The translations under genes and the position numbers were made by a program. 64,000 bases of DNA from Clostridia bacterium (GTDB lineage: Bacteria > Bacillota > Clostridia > Oscillospirales > Acutalibacteraceae): positions 479,542 through 543,541 of the forward strand of contig JAFTSH010000001.1 in assembly GCA_017467405.1 (NCBI GenBank), in the 5' to 3' direction. Of this stretch, positions 24,226-31,569 are shown piece by piece. How positions within the stretch are numbered: position 1 is the first letter of the stretch; the number at the start of each line of letters is the position of its first letter. Under the pieces are notes generated by a model. It was not told the origin of the DNA. It saw only the letters and a program-made list of their open reading frames with translations, and made no database searches.

Positions 24226-24714
24226 ATGAAACGAGAGGACTACATCTCCTGGGATGAATACTTCATGGGGGTCTCGCTGCTTGCGGCTCTGAGAAGTAAG
24301 GATCCCAATACCCAGGTCGGAGCCTGCATCGTAAATTCCGAAAACCGCATAATATCGACGGGATATAACGGCTTTCCCTACGGCTGCTCCGACGATGAAT
24401 ATCCCTGGGACAGGGAAGACAAAGGAGCGGGCACCAAGTACCCCTACGTGGTCCACGCCGAGATGAACGCAATCCTCAACGCAGGCGGCGCAAGGGTGCG
24501 CGGCTCGAGAATATACGTCGACCTTTTCCCCTGCAACGAGTGCGCCAAGGCTATCATCCAGAGCGGTATAAAAGAGGTAATCTATCTTTACGATAAATAC
24601 GCCGACGACGAGATGACCAAGGCGTCGAAGCGGATGCTTTCATCAGCGGGTGTCAAGCTTAGACAGCTCGACAGCGGCGTCAGCAGGATCAGCCTCGATT
24701 TCGGTAAAAGATAA
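24226..24714 (+). CDS. Deoxycytidylate (dCMP) deaminase, ComEB-like
   Basis: Zinc enzyme converting dCMP to dUMP for thymidylate synthesis. The 162 residues carry VHAEMNAILNA (zinc histidine and catalytic glutamate) and FPCNECAKAIIQ (two zinc cysteines), with NTQVGACIV and GYNGFPYGCSDDE near the N-terminus as in dCMP deaminases rather than free cytidine deaminases. GGAGG precedes the ATG. It stands alone between a strong promoter and a strong terminator. The same fold is called ComEB in Bacillus; a role in competence is not implied here. Confidence 0.93.
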   Translation: MKREDYISWDEYFMGVSLLAALRSKDPNTQVGACIVNSENRIISTGYNGFPYGCSDDEYPWDREDKGAGTKYPYVVHAEMNAILNAGGARVRGSRIYVDLFPCNECAKAIIQSGIKEVIYLYDKYADDEMTKASKRMLSSAGVKLRQLDSGVSRISLDFGKR

Positions 24715-24720
24715 TAAAAT

Positions 24721-24765
24721 AAAAAACACAGACGGAGAACGCTCGTTTTTCCGTCTGTGTTTTTT
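24721..24765. terminator. Bidirectional terminator, dCMP deaminase / amidohydrolase
   Basis: A 15-bp stem (24721-24735 with 24751-24765) flanked by A6 and T6, between converging genes. Confidence 0.9.
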
Positions 24766-24773
24766 GCGTTCGG

Positions 24774-25601
24774 TTATCGTCGGGTCAAAAAGGCCGTCTC
24801 GGCGTTGTCCCAGAGCATAGCGCGCTTTTCGCTTTCGGAAAAGGGGAGAGAAAGCAGAGCGTCAATATCCCCGCCTTGTGAGCTCCAGGGACTGTCGGAG
24901 GCAAAAAGCACCTTGTCCGTTCCGTGCTTTCTGATGATCCTTACCGCCTTTTCCCCGTCACACCGCGTGAGGAGATACGCCGTATCGAGGAAAACGTTTC
25001 TTCCCGCAAGCAGCCTTTCGACCTCGTCAGGCTCGGTGCCGCCGCCGAGATGTGCGAGGATTATCCTCGGCTTTCCGAGGTTGAGATCCTCTACCGCATC
25101 GAGCATCGCGGCGCATCTTTTAACGTTCGCGTGAAAATCAATCGGCTCAAGAGGATCGTATCCCGTGTGTAAGGTCACGAAAAGACCAAGCCGCAGACAT
25201 TCGCGTATAATGCGTATATATCTCGGGTCGTCGACGTAGCAGTGCTGGTAATCGGGGTGCAACTTGATTCCGCGAAGCCCCATATCCCTGATCTGTGCGA
25301 GCTTTTCCTCCGGCTCATCACAGTCGGGGTGTATTCCACCGAAGGAGAGTATCCCGTCCCGACCGTTTATTGCCTCGGCAAATCGGTTGACCGACTCGAA
25401 CTGTTTTGCGGCGGTCATTACGGGCAGTATCAGCGAAATATCGGTGCCCGACTCGGCCATAGACCTCTTGAGTCCGCCGAGCGTGCCGTCGGTGACCGCC
25501 TTCATACCGTCGTGCTGCTCAAGGGAGGCAACGGCGGCCGCGGCGATCTTTTCGGGAAATACGTGGGTGTGCGCGTCAAAAATCTTAAAGCCTTTTCTCA
25601 T
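24774..25601 (-). CDS. Amidohydrolase-superfamily (Amidohydro_2) metal hydrolase
   Basis: TIM-barrel metal-dependent hydrolase of 275 residues. It shows DAHTHVFP at the N-terminus (HxH metal ligands), GGIHPD, GIKLHPDYQ, the histidine of VTLHTGYD, AHLGG, and DKVLFASDSPW (metal aspartate), the order found in Amidohydro_2/TIM-barrel hydrolases and decarboxylase relatives. Cytoplasmic. The substrate cannot be read from sequence. It follows icd on the same strand with a gap of 48 bases and probably shares its transcript; no functional link to isocitrate dehydrogenase is obvious. Confidence 0.85.
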   Translation of the reverse strand: MRKGFKIFDAHTHVFPEKIAAAAVASLEQHDGMKAVTDGTLGGLKRSMAESGTDISLILPVMTAAKQFESVNRFAEAINGRDGILSFGGIHPDCDEPEEKLAQIRDMGLRGIKLHPDYQHCYVDDPRYIRIIRECLRLGLFVTLHTGYDPLEPIDFHANVKRCAAMLDAVEDLNLGKPRIILAHLGGGTEPDEVERLLAGRNVFLDTAYLLTRCDGEKAVRIIRKHGTDKVLFASDSPWSSQGGDIDALLSLPFSESEKRAMLWDNAETAFLTRR

Positions 25602-25649
25602 AAAAAACTCCGGGCAGTATTATATCTGCCCGGAAAGCATCTCCTTAAA

Positions 25650-26852
25650 TCAAAGTCTCTCGGCAACAGCCCTGAGGAAGCCTTCGGTGTTAACCTTTTT
25701 CTTCTCGGGAAGGGTGGAGAGCAGGTAGAGGTCACCCGTCATGACACCCGACTCGATGGTATCGATCGTCGCCTTTTCAAGACGGTCGGCAAAGGCGCAC
25801 AGCTCGGGCAGGGAGTCAAGCTCGCCGCGCTTTCTGAGCGCACCCGACCAGGCAAAGATGGTGGCAACGCTGTTGGTGGAGGTCGTCTCACCCTTGAGGT
25901 GCTTGTAGTAGTGGCGCTGTACGGTGCCGTGAGCGGCCTCGTACTCGTAGACTCCGTCGGGGGAGACCAATACCGAGGTCATCATTGCAAGGCTTCCGTA
26001 TGCGGTGGCGACCATGTCAGACATAACGTCGCCGTCGTAGTTCTTGCAGGCCCAGATGTAACCGCCCTCCGAGCGGATAACCCTCGCGACGGCATCGTCA
26101 ATAAGGGTGTAGAAGTATTCGATTCCGGCCGCCTCGAAGGCCTCCTTGTATTCTGCCTCGTAAAGCTCGGCAAAAATATCCTTGAAGCGGTGATCGTATT
26201 TTTTGGAAATGGTGTCCTTGGTGGCAAACCAGAGATCCTGCTTGCTGTCAAGAGCAAAGTTGAAGCAGCTTCTTGCAAAGCTTCTGATCGAGCGGTCGGT
26301 GTTGTGCATTCCCTGAACTACGCCGTCGGTGCCGTCGTAGCAGTGGATAAGCTCGCGGGTCTCGTTGCCTTCGCTGTCGGTGCATACCAGCTCAAGACGG
26401 CTGCCCTCTTTAACCTGCATCTCGGTGTTCTTGTAAACGTCGCCGTATGCGTGTCTTGCAATGGTGATGGGCTTTGTCCAGGTGGGAATATAGGGAGTGA
26501 TGCCCTTCACGATTATGGGGGTGCGGAATACCGTTCCGTCAAGGATGGCACGGATGGTGCCGTTGGGGGATTTCCACATCTTTTTAAGGTCGTACTCGGT
26601 CATTCTCGCGGCGTTGGGGGTAATGGTGGCGCACTTTACGGCTACTCCGTATTTCTTGGTGGCCTCTGCCGAGTCAACGGTAACCTGATCGTCGGTCTCG
26701 TTGCGGTATTCAAGTCCGAGGTCGTAGTATTCGGATTTTAGGTCGACGTAGGGGAGAATAAGAATATCCTTTATCATTTTCCAGATGACTCTCGTCATCT
26801 CATCTCCGTCCATCTCGACGAGGGGTGTAGTCATTTTGATTTTGTCTGCCAT
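25650..26852 (-). CDS. icd: Isocitrate dehydrogenase (NADP-type, eukaryotic-like subfamily)
   Basis: Oxidatively decarboxylates isocitrate to 2-oxoglutarate, giving NADPH and the carbon skeleton for glutamate. The 400 residues match the IDH subfamily with [13 protein letters not shown] at the N-terminus, [16 protein letters not shown] (isocitrate binding SxNG and R), [17 protein letters not shown], and [12 protein letters not shown]. This is the homodimeric type shared with eukaryotes rather than the E. coli Icd type. RBS AGGACC is weak but the promoter is excellent. No aconitase or citrate synthase is adjacent. Confidence 0.95.
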   Translation of the reverse strand: MADKIKMTTPLVEMDGDEMTRVIWKMIKDILILPYVDLKSEYYDLGLEYRNETDDQVTVDSAEATKKYGVAVKCATITPNAARMTEYDLKKMWKSPNGTIRAILDGTVFRTPIIVKGITPYIPTWTKPITIARHAYGDVYKNTEMQVKEGSRLELVCTDSEGNETRELIHCYDGTDGVVQGMHNTDRSIRSFARSCFNFALDSKQDLWFATKDTISKKYDHRFKDIFAELYEAEYKEAFEAAGIEYFYTLIDDAVARVIRSEGGYIWACKNYDGDVMSDMVATAYGSLAMMTSVLVSPDGVYEYEAAHGTVQRHYYKHLKGETTSTNSVATIFAWSGALRKRGELDSLPELCAFADRLEKATIDTIESGVMTGDLYLLSTLPEKKKVNTEGFLRAVAERL

Positions 26853-26887
26853 TTGAAGGACCTCCGAACAAAGAATAATACCTTAAT

Positions 26888-26916
26888 ATTTTAGCAGTAA
26901 TAGGAGTATTTGTCAA
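26888..26916 (-). promoter_or_regulatory. Sigma-A promoter of icd
   Basis: Minus strand: perfect -35 TTGACA (26911-26916), 17-base spacer, -10 TAAAAT (26888-26893). Confidence 0.8.
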
Positions 26917-26958
26917 TAAAACAATTACTTATTTTCGGCAGGTGAAAAGGAGATATTA

Positions 26959-26990
26959 ACGGGGCACCCTCCGTAAGGAAGATGCCCCGT
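26959..26990 (-). terminator. Terminator of SGNH lipoprotein gene
   Basis: An 8-bp GC-rich stem (26959-26966 with 26983-26990), 16-base loop, weak T-rich tail on the minus strand, 18 bases beyond the stop. Confidence 0.6.
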
Positions 26991-27008
26991 GTTACGACCG
27001 ATTAAAAA

Positions 27009-28052
27009 TTATTTTTCAAAGGTCATTTTTCTCATAAAGGTAGCAACGTAAGGATAGAGGAAATCGTAGCCCTTGCTGTTGGGATGAATACCGTCGGCCA
27101 GACCGCCCTTCTGAAGCTCGCTGAATACGGTCTCGTCGCTGTACAGATCCAGATAGGGGATCTCCCACTTTTCGCAGATCTTTTTTCCGACCTCGTAGTA
27201 GTCGTCCATATCGCTGAGTCTGCCGGTGCTTGAAAGCATTCTGAAGTTGAAAATGTAGCCGATGTAAGCGTCCTTGTAGTACTGCTTGGCGTAGTAGATC
27301 GCTTCTTCAAGACCGCCTGCATACGTGGAGGTGTCGAAATCGGCAACGTTGAAGGATTTGGACACGGTGCCGGGCTCGATTACATCCCAGGCGTCGTTTA
27401 CGCCGCCGTGCAGGAGCACGAAATCATACTTGTTGTATCTGGCGTTGTTCATGTGGTTGATAATGCGGTTGTTGCCGCGGCAGGTAGACATTGAAGCACC
27501 GTCGCGTCCGAGGTTATCGTAGCTCTTCAGACCGAAATAGGAAGCAACGCGGCCTGCCCATCCCCAACGGATGTGATCCTTGTCGTGAACGGAGGCGGCG
27601 CAGATCGAGTCACCGAGGAAAAGAGCCGTCTTATCCTTCAGCACGTCCGTAACCTCAACGGTGGTTTCTGCGGTATATTCACCCGTCTTGTTTTTGATGG
27701 TAACCGTTGCGGTACCGGCGGATTTGCCGGTAATGGTGCCGGCCTTGGTGTCACATTCAAGAACCTTCTCGTCGGATGATTCGAAAACGAGCACGGTGTC
27801 ATCTCCTTCTCTTGCGGGAAGAAAGGTTGCGCCGAGAGGACGGACTTCGTCTACACCGAGGGAGATTTTCTTATCGATCTGAATTCCTGCGTCCTCACGG
27901 GGTGCCGTGCTCTCGTCAGACTTTGAAGAGACAACGGCAGAGGAGGTGGGAACCGAACTCTCATCATCGTTTTTTTCTGAAGCTTTTCCGCAGGCGGAAA
28001 GCGTCGTTAAGCATATTGCCGCCAACAAAAGGCAGGCTGAAAGTTTTTTCAT
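27009..28052 (-). CDS. SGNH/GDSL-hydrolase lipoprotein with Big-2-like domain
   Basis: Predicted surface lipoprotein of 347 residues with a signal peptide ending in the lipobox LSAC. A Ser/Thr/Asp-rich linker leads to a bacterial Ig-like (Big_2) domain (VLVFESSDEKVLECDTKAG, ITGKSAGTATVTI) and then an SGNH hydrolase: FLGDSICAAS (block I serine), GRDGASM, HGGVNDAW (block III) and DGIHPNSKGYD (block V Asp-His). Such enzymes deacylate or deacetylate carbohydrates, lipids or peptidoglycan. The start at 28052 is chosen because the promoter -10 overlaps the next upstream ATG. Monocistronic. Confidence 0.88.
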   Translation of the reverse strand: MKKLSACLLLAAICLTTLSACGKASEKNDDESSVPTSSAVVSSKSDESTAPREDAGIQIDKKISLGVDEVRPLGATFLPAREGDDTVLVFESSDEKVLECDTKAGTITGKSAGTATVTIKNKTGEYTAETTVEVTDVLKDKTALFLGDSICAASVHDKDHIRWGWAGRVASYFGLKSYDNLGRDGASMSTCRGNNRIINHMNNARYNKYDFVLLHGGVNDAWDVIEPGTVSKSFNVADFDTSTYAGGLEEAIYYAKQYYKDAYIGYIFNFRMLSSTGRLSDMDDYYEVGKKICEKWEIPYLDLYSDETVFSELQKGGLADGIHPNSKGYDFLYPYVATFMRKMTFEK

Positions 28053-28083
28053 CTTATAAACCCGCTCTGTTCGTTTTTTTCTC

Positions 28084-28112
28084 ATAATACACCGTTTAAT
28101 ATGAAAAGTCAA
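28084..28112 (-). promoter_or_regulatory. Sigma-A promoter of SGNH lipoprotein gene
   Basis: Minus strand: -35 TTGACT (28107-28112), 17-base spacer, -10 TATTAT (28084-28089). It fixes the gene start downstream of 28077. Confidence 0.75.
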
Positions 28113-28150
28113 TTAATTGCGCGGTTATGAGGACTCGCGATGAGTACTGA

Positions 28151-28184
28151 AAAAAGAAAGAGCCTCCGCTTTTGCGGAGACTCT
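28151..28184 (-). terminator. Terminator of VCBS-like lipoprotein gene
   Basis: Stem of 6 plus 4 bp with one mismatch (28159-28169 with 28174-28184), TTTT loop, T-rich tail on the minus strand. Confidence 0.8.
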
Positions 28185-28235
28185 GAAATCTGGCTCTACT
28201 GACCAAAAAAACTGTAGAAAACCGAAGATTTTCTT

Positions 28236-28835
28236 CTATTTTATTGTAACCCAAGAAATTTTTGTTGTGTTTTCATTCCAATCATCAAAATACTTTTCAA
28301 CTTCATCTCTTGTGGCAGACTTTTTGTTCAACTGATATGTATTTGTTGAATCATCCTTGTACGCAAGATTAGTTACTGCACAGTCAAGTCCATCAAAAGA
28401 AACTCTGCTTACAGCAGTGTAACTATTATATCTAACGGTTAAAAAACTGCCATCGGTTTTTATTTCTTGCAAACTGATATTTTCAAGAATATAGCCATTC
28501 ACATTTTCGTTATCATATCTCAGAACAAGAAAAAAGTTCAGGGTCACATCTACAATTAACAATTCCTCTATACCATCTGAATCAAAATCAACATAAGCAC
28601 ATCTCTGCGGAACAAATGCATTTATAGCATTAGTTTCCGTAGGAAAAGAAAATTTTTCTAAGCTTTCTTCGGTAACTTTATCAAATACCAAACATTTATA
28701 CGTAAAACTCTGTTCCTTTTCTAAAATCCTTTGCAAAGCTTCTTTTGCCTCATCATTTTGCTTTTCAGTATTATTGCAACCGACAAAAGATAAGCACGAT
28801 ACCAAACACATAAAAATAGCTATCAGTTTTTTCAT
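28236..28835 (-). CDS. Small lipoprotein with one FG-GAP/VCBS-like strand motif
   Basis: Predicted lipoprotein of 199 residues: MKKLIAIFMCLVSCLSFVGC with a VGC lipobox. The mature part contains CAYVDFDSDGIEELLIVDV, a calcium-loop motif (DxDxDGxxE) seen in FG-GAP/VCBS repeat proteins, here once only. The rest is unrecognised. The gene is AT-rich compared with both neighbours, suggesting acquisition or weak selection. It has its own promoter (28856-28884) and terminator. Function unknown. Confidence 0.75.
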   Translation of the reverse strand: MKKLIAIFMCLVSCLSFVGCNNTEKQNDEAKEALQRILEKEQSFTYKCLVFDKVTEESLEKFSFPTETNAINAFVPQRCAYVDFDSDGIEELLIVDVTLNFFLVLRYDNENVNGYILENISLQEIKTDGSFLTVRYNSYTAVSRVSFDGLDCAVTNLAYKDDSTNTYQLNKKSATRDEVEKYFDDWNENTTKISWVTIK

Positions 28836-28855
28836 ATAATCACCATCTTGAGTTC

Positions 28856-28884
28856 AGTATAGCATAAAAGCGGCAAAGCCGCAA
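28856..28884 (-). promoter_or_regulatory. Candidate promoter of VCBS-like lipoprotein gene
   Basis: Minus strand: -35 TTGCGG (28879-28884), 17-base spacer, -10 TATACT (28856-28861). Confidence 0.5.
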
Positions 28885-28887
28885 TAC

Positions 28888-28918
28888 CTCTTCACTATTC
28901 ACTATTACTTATTACTTC
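28888..28918 (+). repeat. Short imperfect tandem TTCACTATTCACTATTACTT-like repeat
   Basis: Two to three degenerate copies of a TTCACTATT/ACTTATTAC unit between the tRNA terminator and the lipoprotein promoter; a partly complementary GTGAAGAGTGAA follows at about 28943-28954. It resembles remnants of an extragenic repeat. Confidence 0.4.
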
Positions 28919-28959
28919 CCAAAAATCCCGAATGAGTTTCTAGTGAAGAGTGAAAAAGC

Positions 28960-28991
28960 AAAATCCCGCCCACTTTTGTGAACGGGATTTT
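28960..28991 (-). terminator. Terminator of the tRNA-Asp/tRNA-Thr transcript
   Basis: A 9-bp stem (28960-28968 with 28983-28991) continued by CAC/GTG around a TTTT loop, with a T-rich tail on the minus strand, starting at the base after the encoded CCA of tRNA-Thr. Confidence 0.85.
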
Positions 28992-29067
<76 letters not shown>

Positions 29068-29072
29068 AACGT

Positions 29073-29149
29073 TGGCGACCCGGATGGGACTCGAACCCAC
29101 GACCTCTAGCGTGACAGGCTAGCGTTCTAACCAACTGAACTACCGGGCC
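29073..29149 (-). tRNA. tRNA-Asp (anticodon GTC)
   Basis: 77 bases on the minus strand with a GGCCCGG/CCGGGTC acceptor stem (one G-U), anticodon stem CTAGC/GCTAG with loop CTGTCAC (anticodon GTC), T-arm with GTTCGAGTC, discriminator G and encoded CCA. Five bases separate it from tRNA-Thr. Confidence 0.96.
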
Positions 29150-29172
29150 ACATTTTGTCCAGACGCTAGGTT

Positions 29173-29201
29173 ATTATACAAGACCTTCTCCCAAATGTCA
29201 A
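29173..29201 (-). promoter_or_regulatory. Consensus sigma-A promoter of the tRNA pair
   Basis: Minus strand: TTGACA (29196-29201), 17-base spacer, TATAAT (29173-29178), a perfect match, about 24 bases before tRNA-Asp. Confidence 0.9.
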
Positions 29202-29220
29202 CACAAATTTTCATAAATCC

Positions 29221-29256
29221 CAAAAAAATTCCTCCGACCCTTTAAGATCGGAGGAA
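29221..29256 (-). terminator. Terminator of rnhA-nifS-nifU
   Basis: A 9-bp stem (29229-29237 with 29248-29256) followed on the minus strand by T7. A second small stem (29261-29277) lies between it and the nifU stop. Confidence 0.9.
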
Positions 29257-29281
29257 ACCGCACCTAAACGGGTGCATTGCG

Positions 29282-29707
29282 CTAATGAACGTGGCAGGCT
29301 TCGCAGTCACCGATCTCACCGACGATAGGCGTGGGATCAACGCCCTGTCTGCGGTAGTAGTCGGCAATGGCAGACTTGATGGCCTGTTCCGCAAGAACCG
29401 AGCAGTGGATCTTGTGTGCGGGCAGACCGCCGAGTGCCTCAACGACGGCCTTGTTCGAGAGCTTGAGAGCCTCTTCGATGGGCTGACCCTTGATCATCTC
29501 GGTAGCAATCGAGCTGGTGGCAATGGCCGAGCCGCAGCCGAAGGTCTTGAACTTGACGTCGGTAATCACGTTGTCGCTGACCTTGATGTACATTTTCATT
29601 ATATCGCCGCATTTGGCGTTTCCGATCTCACCGACGCCGTCCGCGTCAGCTATCTCGCCGACGTTGCGGGGGTTGGTGAAATGATCCATTACGAGTTCGG
29701 AATACAT
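29282..29707 (-). CDS. nifU: NifU/IscU-like iron-sulfur cluster scaffold
   Basis: Scaffold on which a 2Fe-2S or 4Fe-4S cluster is built from sulfur supplied by NifS. The 141 residues contain the three cluster cysteines: GNAKCGD, FGCGSAIATSS and KIHCSVLAEQA. The C-terminus adds GDCEACHVH, a short Cys/His tail common in anaerobe NifU-like proteins. It is the IscU-type single-domain form, lacking the ferredoxin and Nfu domains of nitrogen-fixation NifU. Its ATG overlaps the nifS stop (TAATG), indicating tight coupling. No nitrogenase genes nearby; general Fe-S assembly is the likely role. Confidence 0.94.
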   Translation of the reverse strand: MYSELVMDHFTNPRNVGEIADADGVGEIGNAKCGDIMKMYIKVSDNVITDVKFKTFGCGSAIATSSIATEMIKGQPIEEALKLSNKAVVEALGGLPAHKIHCSVLAEQAIKSAIADYYRRQGVDPTPIVGEIGDCEACHVH

Positions 29708-30891
29708 TACTTATTTTCCTCCTTTATGATTTCTTCCCACAGAGGGGACATGTCGCGCAGCATCTTTACGATACCGGGCAGAACGGAAAGTATATAGTCA
29801 ACGTCCTCCATGGTATTATTATCGCCCAGCGAAAGTCTGAGAGAGCCGTGGGCGACGGCATGGGGGAGTCCGATGGACAAAAGAACGTGGCTGGGATCGA
29901 GCGAGGCGGTCGTGCAGGCAGAACCCGACGATGCGCAGATTCCCTTCTGGTCGAGCCAGAGCAGGAGGGATTCGCCCTCGATACCCTCAAAGCTGATATT
30001 GACGTTTCCGGGAAGACGCTTCACGCGGTCGCCGTTCAAACGGCTGCGCTCAATGGTAAGTGCTCCGTCGATCAGCCTGTCCCTCATTGCGGTCAGCTTT
30101 TCGGTCTTTTCGTCGATAGCGGCAACGGCGTCGGTAATGGCGGTGCCGAGTCCGACGATGGAAGCGACGTTTTCGGTGCCGGCGCGGCGTCCGTTTTCCT
30201 GAGCGCCTCCGTCAACGAGGTTGTTGATGCGAACTCCCTTTCTGATGTAAAGAGCACCTACGCCCTTGGGACCGTGGAACTTGTGCGCCGAAAGGGAAAG
30301 CATATCAATGTTCTGCGCCTTTACGTCGATGTGCAGATTGCCGACGGCCTGAACGGCGTCTGTGTGAAAGAGGACGCCGTGCTTTTTGCAGATCTCTCCG
30401 ATCTCGGCAATGGGCTGTACGGTGCCTATCTCGTTGTTGGCGTACATTACGGTAACGAGAGCGGTGTCCTCGCGGATCGCCGCCTCAAGCTCGTCTACCC
30501 TTACGAGACCGTCCGAATGAACGTCGAGCAGGGTGACCTCAAAGCCCTCTTTCTTTAGCGACTCAAGGGTGTGAAGCACCGCGTGATGCTCAAAAGCGGT
30601 CGAGATGATGTGCTTCTTGCCCTTTTTTGCAGCCTGACGTGCCGCACCCTTGATGGCCCAGTTGTCAGATTCGCTTCCGCCCGAGGTGAAAAATATCTCC
30701 TTGGCTTCGGCACCGAGCGCCGCCGCGGTCTGTGCACGCGCATTTTCAACGGCGGTCTTGGTAGCCTCGCTTATGGAATAAAGGCTTGAGGGGTTGCCGT
30801 AGAACTCGCGCAGATAGGGCATCATGCTCTCGATCACGTGCTCCGACGGCTGTGTTGTTGCTGAATTGTCAGCATATATAAATCTTTTCAA
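29707..30891 (-). CDS. nifS: Cysteine desulfurase (NifS/IscS family)
   Basis: PLP enzyme that takes sulfur from cysteine for Fe-S cluster assembly. 394 residues from the proposed start: [12 protein letters not shown] at the N-terminus, [29 protein letters not shown], the PLP lysine in [15 protein letters not shown], and the active-site cysteine loop [11 protein letters not shown] (short group I loop). No ATG fits: I propose TTG at 30891 with AAGGAAG about 10 bases upstream; the longer open frame would extend into the end of rnhA with non-conserved residues. Second gene of rnhA-nifS-nifU. Confidence 0.93.
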   Translation of the reverse strand: MKRFIYADNSATTQPSEHVIESMMPYLREFYGNPSSLYSISEATKTAVENARAQTAAALGAEAKEIFFTSGGSESDNWAIKGAARQAAKKGKKHIISTAFEHHAVLHTLESLKKEGFEVTLLDVHSDGLVRVDELEAAIREDTALVTVMYANNEIGTVQPIAEIGEICKKHGVLFHTDAVQAVGNLHIDVKAQNIDMLSLSAHKFHGPKGVGALYIRKGVRINNLVDGGAQENGRRAGTENVASIVGLGTAITDAVAAIDEKTEKLTAMRDRLIDGALTIERSRLNGDRVKRLPGNVNISFEGIEGESLLLWLDQKGICASSGSACTTASLDPSHVLLSIGLPHAVAHGSLRLSLGDNNTMEDVDYILSVLPGIVKMLRDMSPLWEEIIKEENK

Positions 30892-30946
30892 TGCAGTATA
30901 CTTCCTTAAAAGAAATTTTCGGCCACACTGTATTATACGACAGGGT

Positions 30947-31423
30947 TTAGCCTTTTTCAATAGTAATATTGCTGTTTTCCTGCAACTTTTTCCACTCTGA
31001 AACAGCTAATTTGTCACAACGCTCGTTTTCGGGATGACCGTCGTGCCCCTTTATCCATACGAAGGTGACCTCGTGCTTGTCGAGAAGATCGAGCAGCTCT
31101 CCCCACAGATCGGGATTGAGAGCAGGCTTCTTGTCCTTTTTGCGCCAGCCGTTGGCTCTCCACGAGCGCGCCCAGCCGAGAGAAATGCCGTCAACGACGT
31201 ATCTTGAGTCGGTGCATACGGTGACCTCGCATTTTTCCTTCAGTGAGGATAGCCCGCGTATTACTGCGGTCAGCTCCATACGGTTATTGGTGGTCTGCAT
31301 TTCACCGCCCGAAAGTTCCTTTTCGTGACCTCGGTAACGGAGTATCGTACCCCATCCGCCTTCTCCTGGATTTCCCGAACAGGCACCGTCGCAAAAGAGC
31401 TCAACCTTTTTAAGAACAGACAT
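30947..31423 (-). CDS. rnhA: Ribonuclease HI
   Basis: Removes RNA from RNA-DNA hybrids. 158 residues with the full set of catalytic acids: [35 protein letters not shown], and the C-terminal VKGH-type segment as [18 protein letters not shown]. Also has the basic handle region [16 protein letters not shown], as in E. coli-type RNase HI. RBS AAAGGAG. First gene of the operon with nifS and nifU, an unexpected pairing, from a promoter at 31452-31480. Confidence 0.96.
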   Translation of the reverse strand: MSVLKKVELFCDGACSGNPGEGGWGTILRYRGHEKELSGGEMQTTNNRMELTAVIRGLSSLKEKCEVTVCTDSRYVVDGISLGWARSWRANGWRKKDKKPALNPDLWGELLDLLDKHEVTFVWIKGHDGHPENERCDKLAVSEWKKLQENSNITIEKG

Positions 31424-31451
31424 TTTCTTCTCTCCTTTCGGTAATACCGTT

Positions 31452-31480
31452 ATTTTAACACAGTCGGCGCATAACTACAA
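31452..31480 (-). promoter_or_regulatory. Promoter of rnhA-nifS-nifU
   Basis: Minus strand: -35 TTGTAG (31475-31480), 17-base spacer, -10 TAAAAT (31452-31457). Confidence 0.6.
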
Positions 31481-31569
31481 GAAAAATCTGTCCGTTAGAA
31501 GGCTTTTTGATTATTATTCACCCGTACAACTCATAATAGTAAAAAAAGAACAAGCAAGGACGGGAGAAA

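Noticed and set aside
25242..26741. A 499-codon open frame on the plus strand
   Set aside because: It is antisense to icd and the amidohydrolase gene, both with complete family motifs; high GC in third positions opens the opposite frame. No RBS or family resemblance.
28053..28112. Longer start for the SGNH lipoprotein
   Set aside because: The TATTAT -10 (28084-28089) and predicted transcription start lie within it; the signal peptide with lipobox begins at 28052.
29282..29707. Nitrogen-fixation cluster implied by nifS and nifU
   Set aside because: NifU here is the short IscU-type scaffold and no nitrogenase or maturation genes are near; general Fe-S assembly is the simpler reading.
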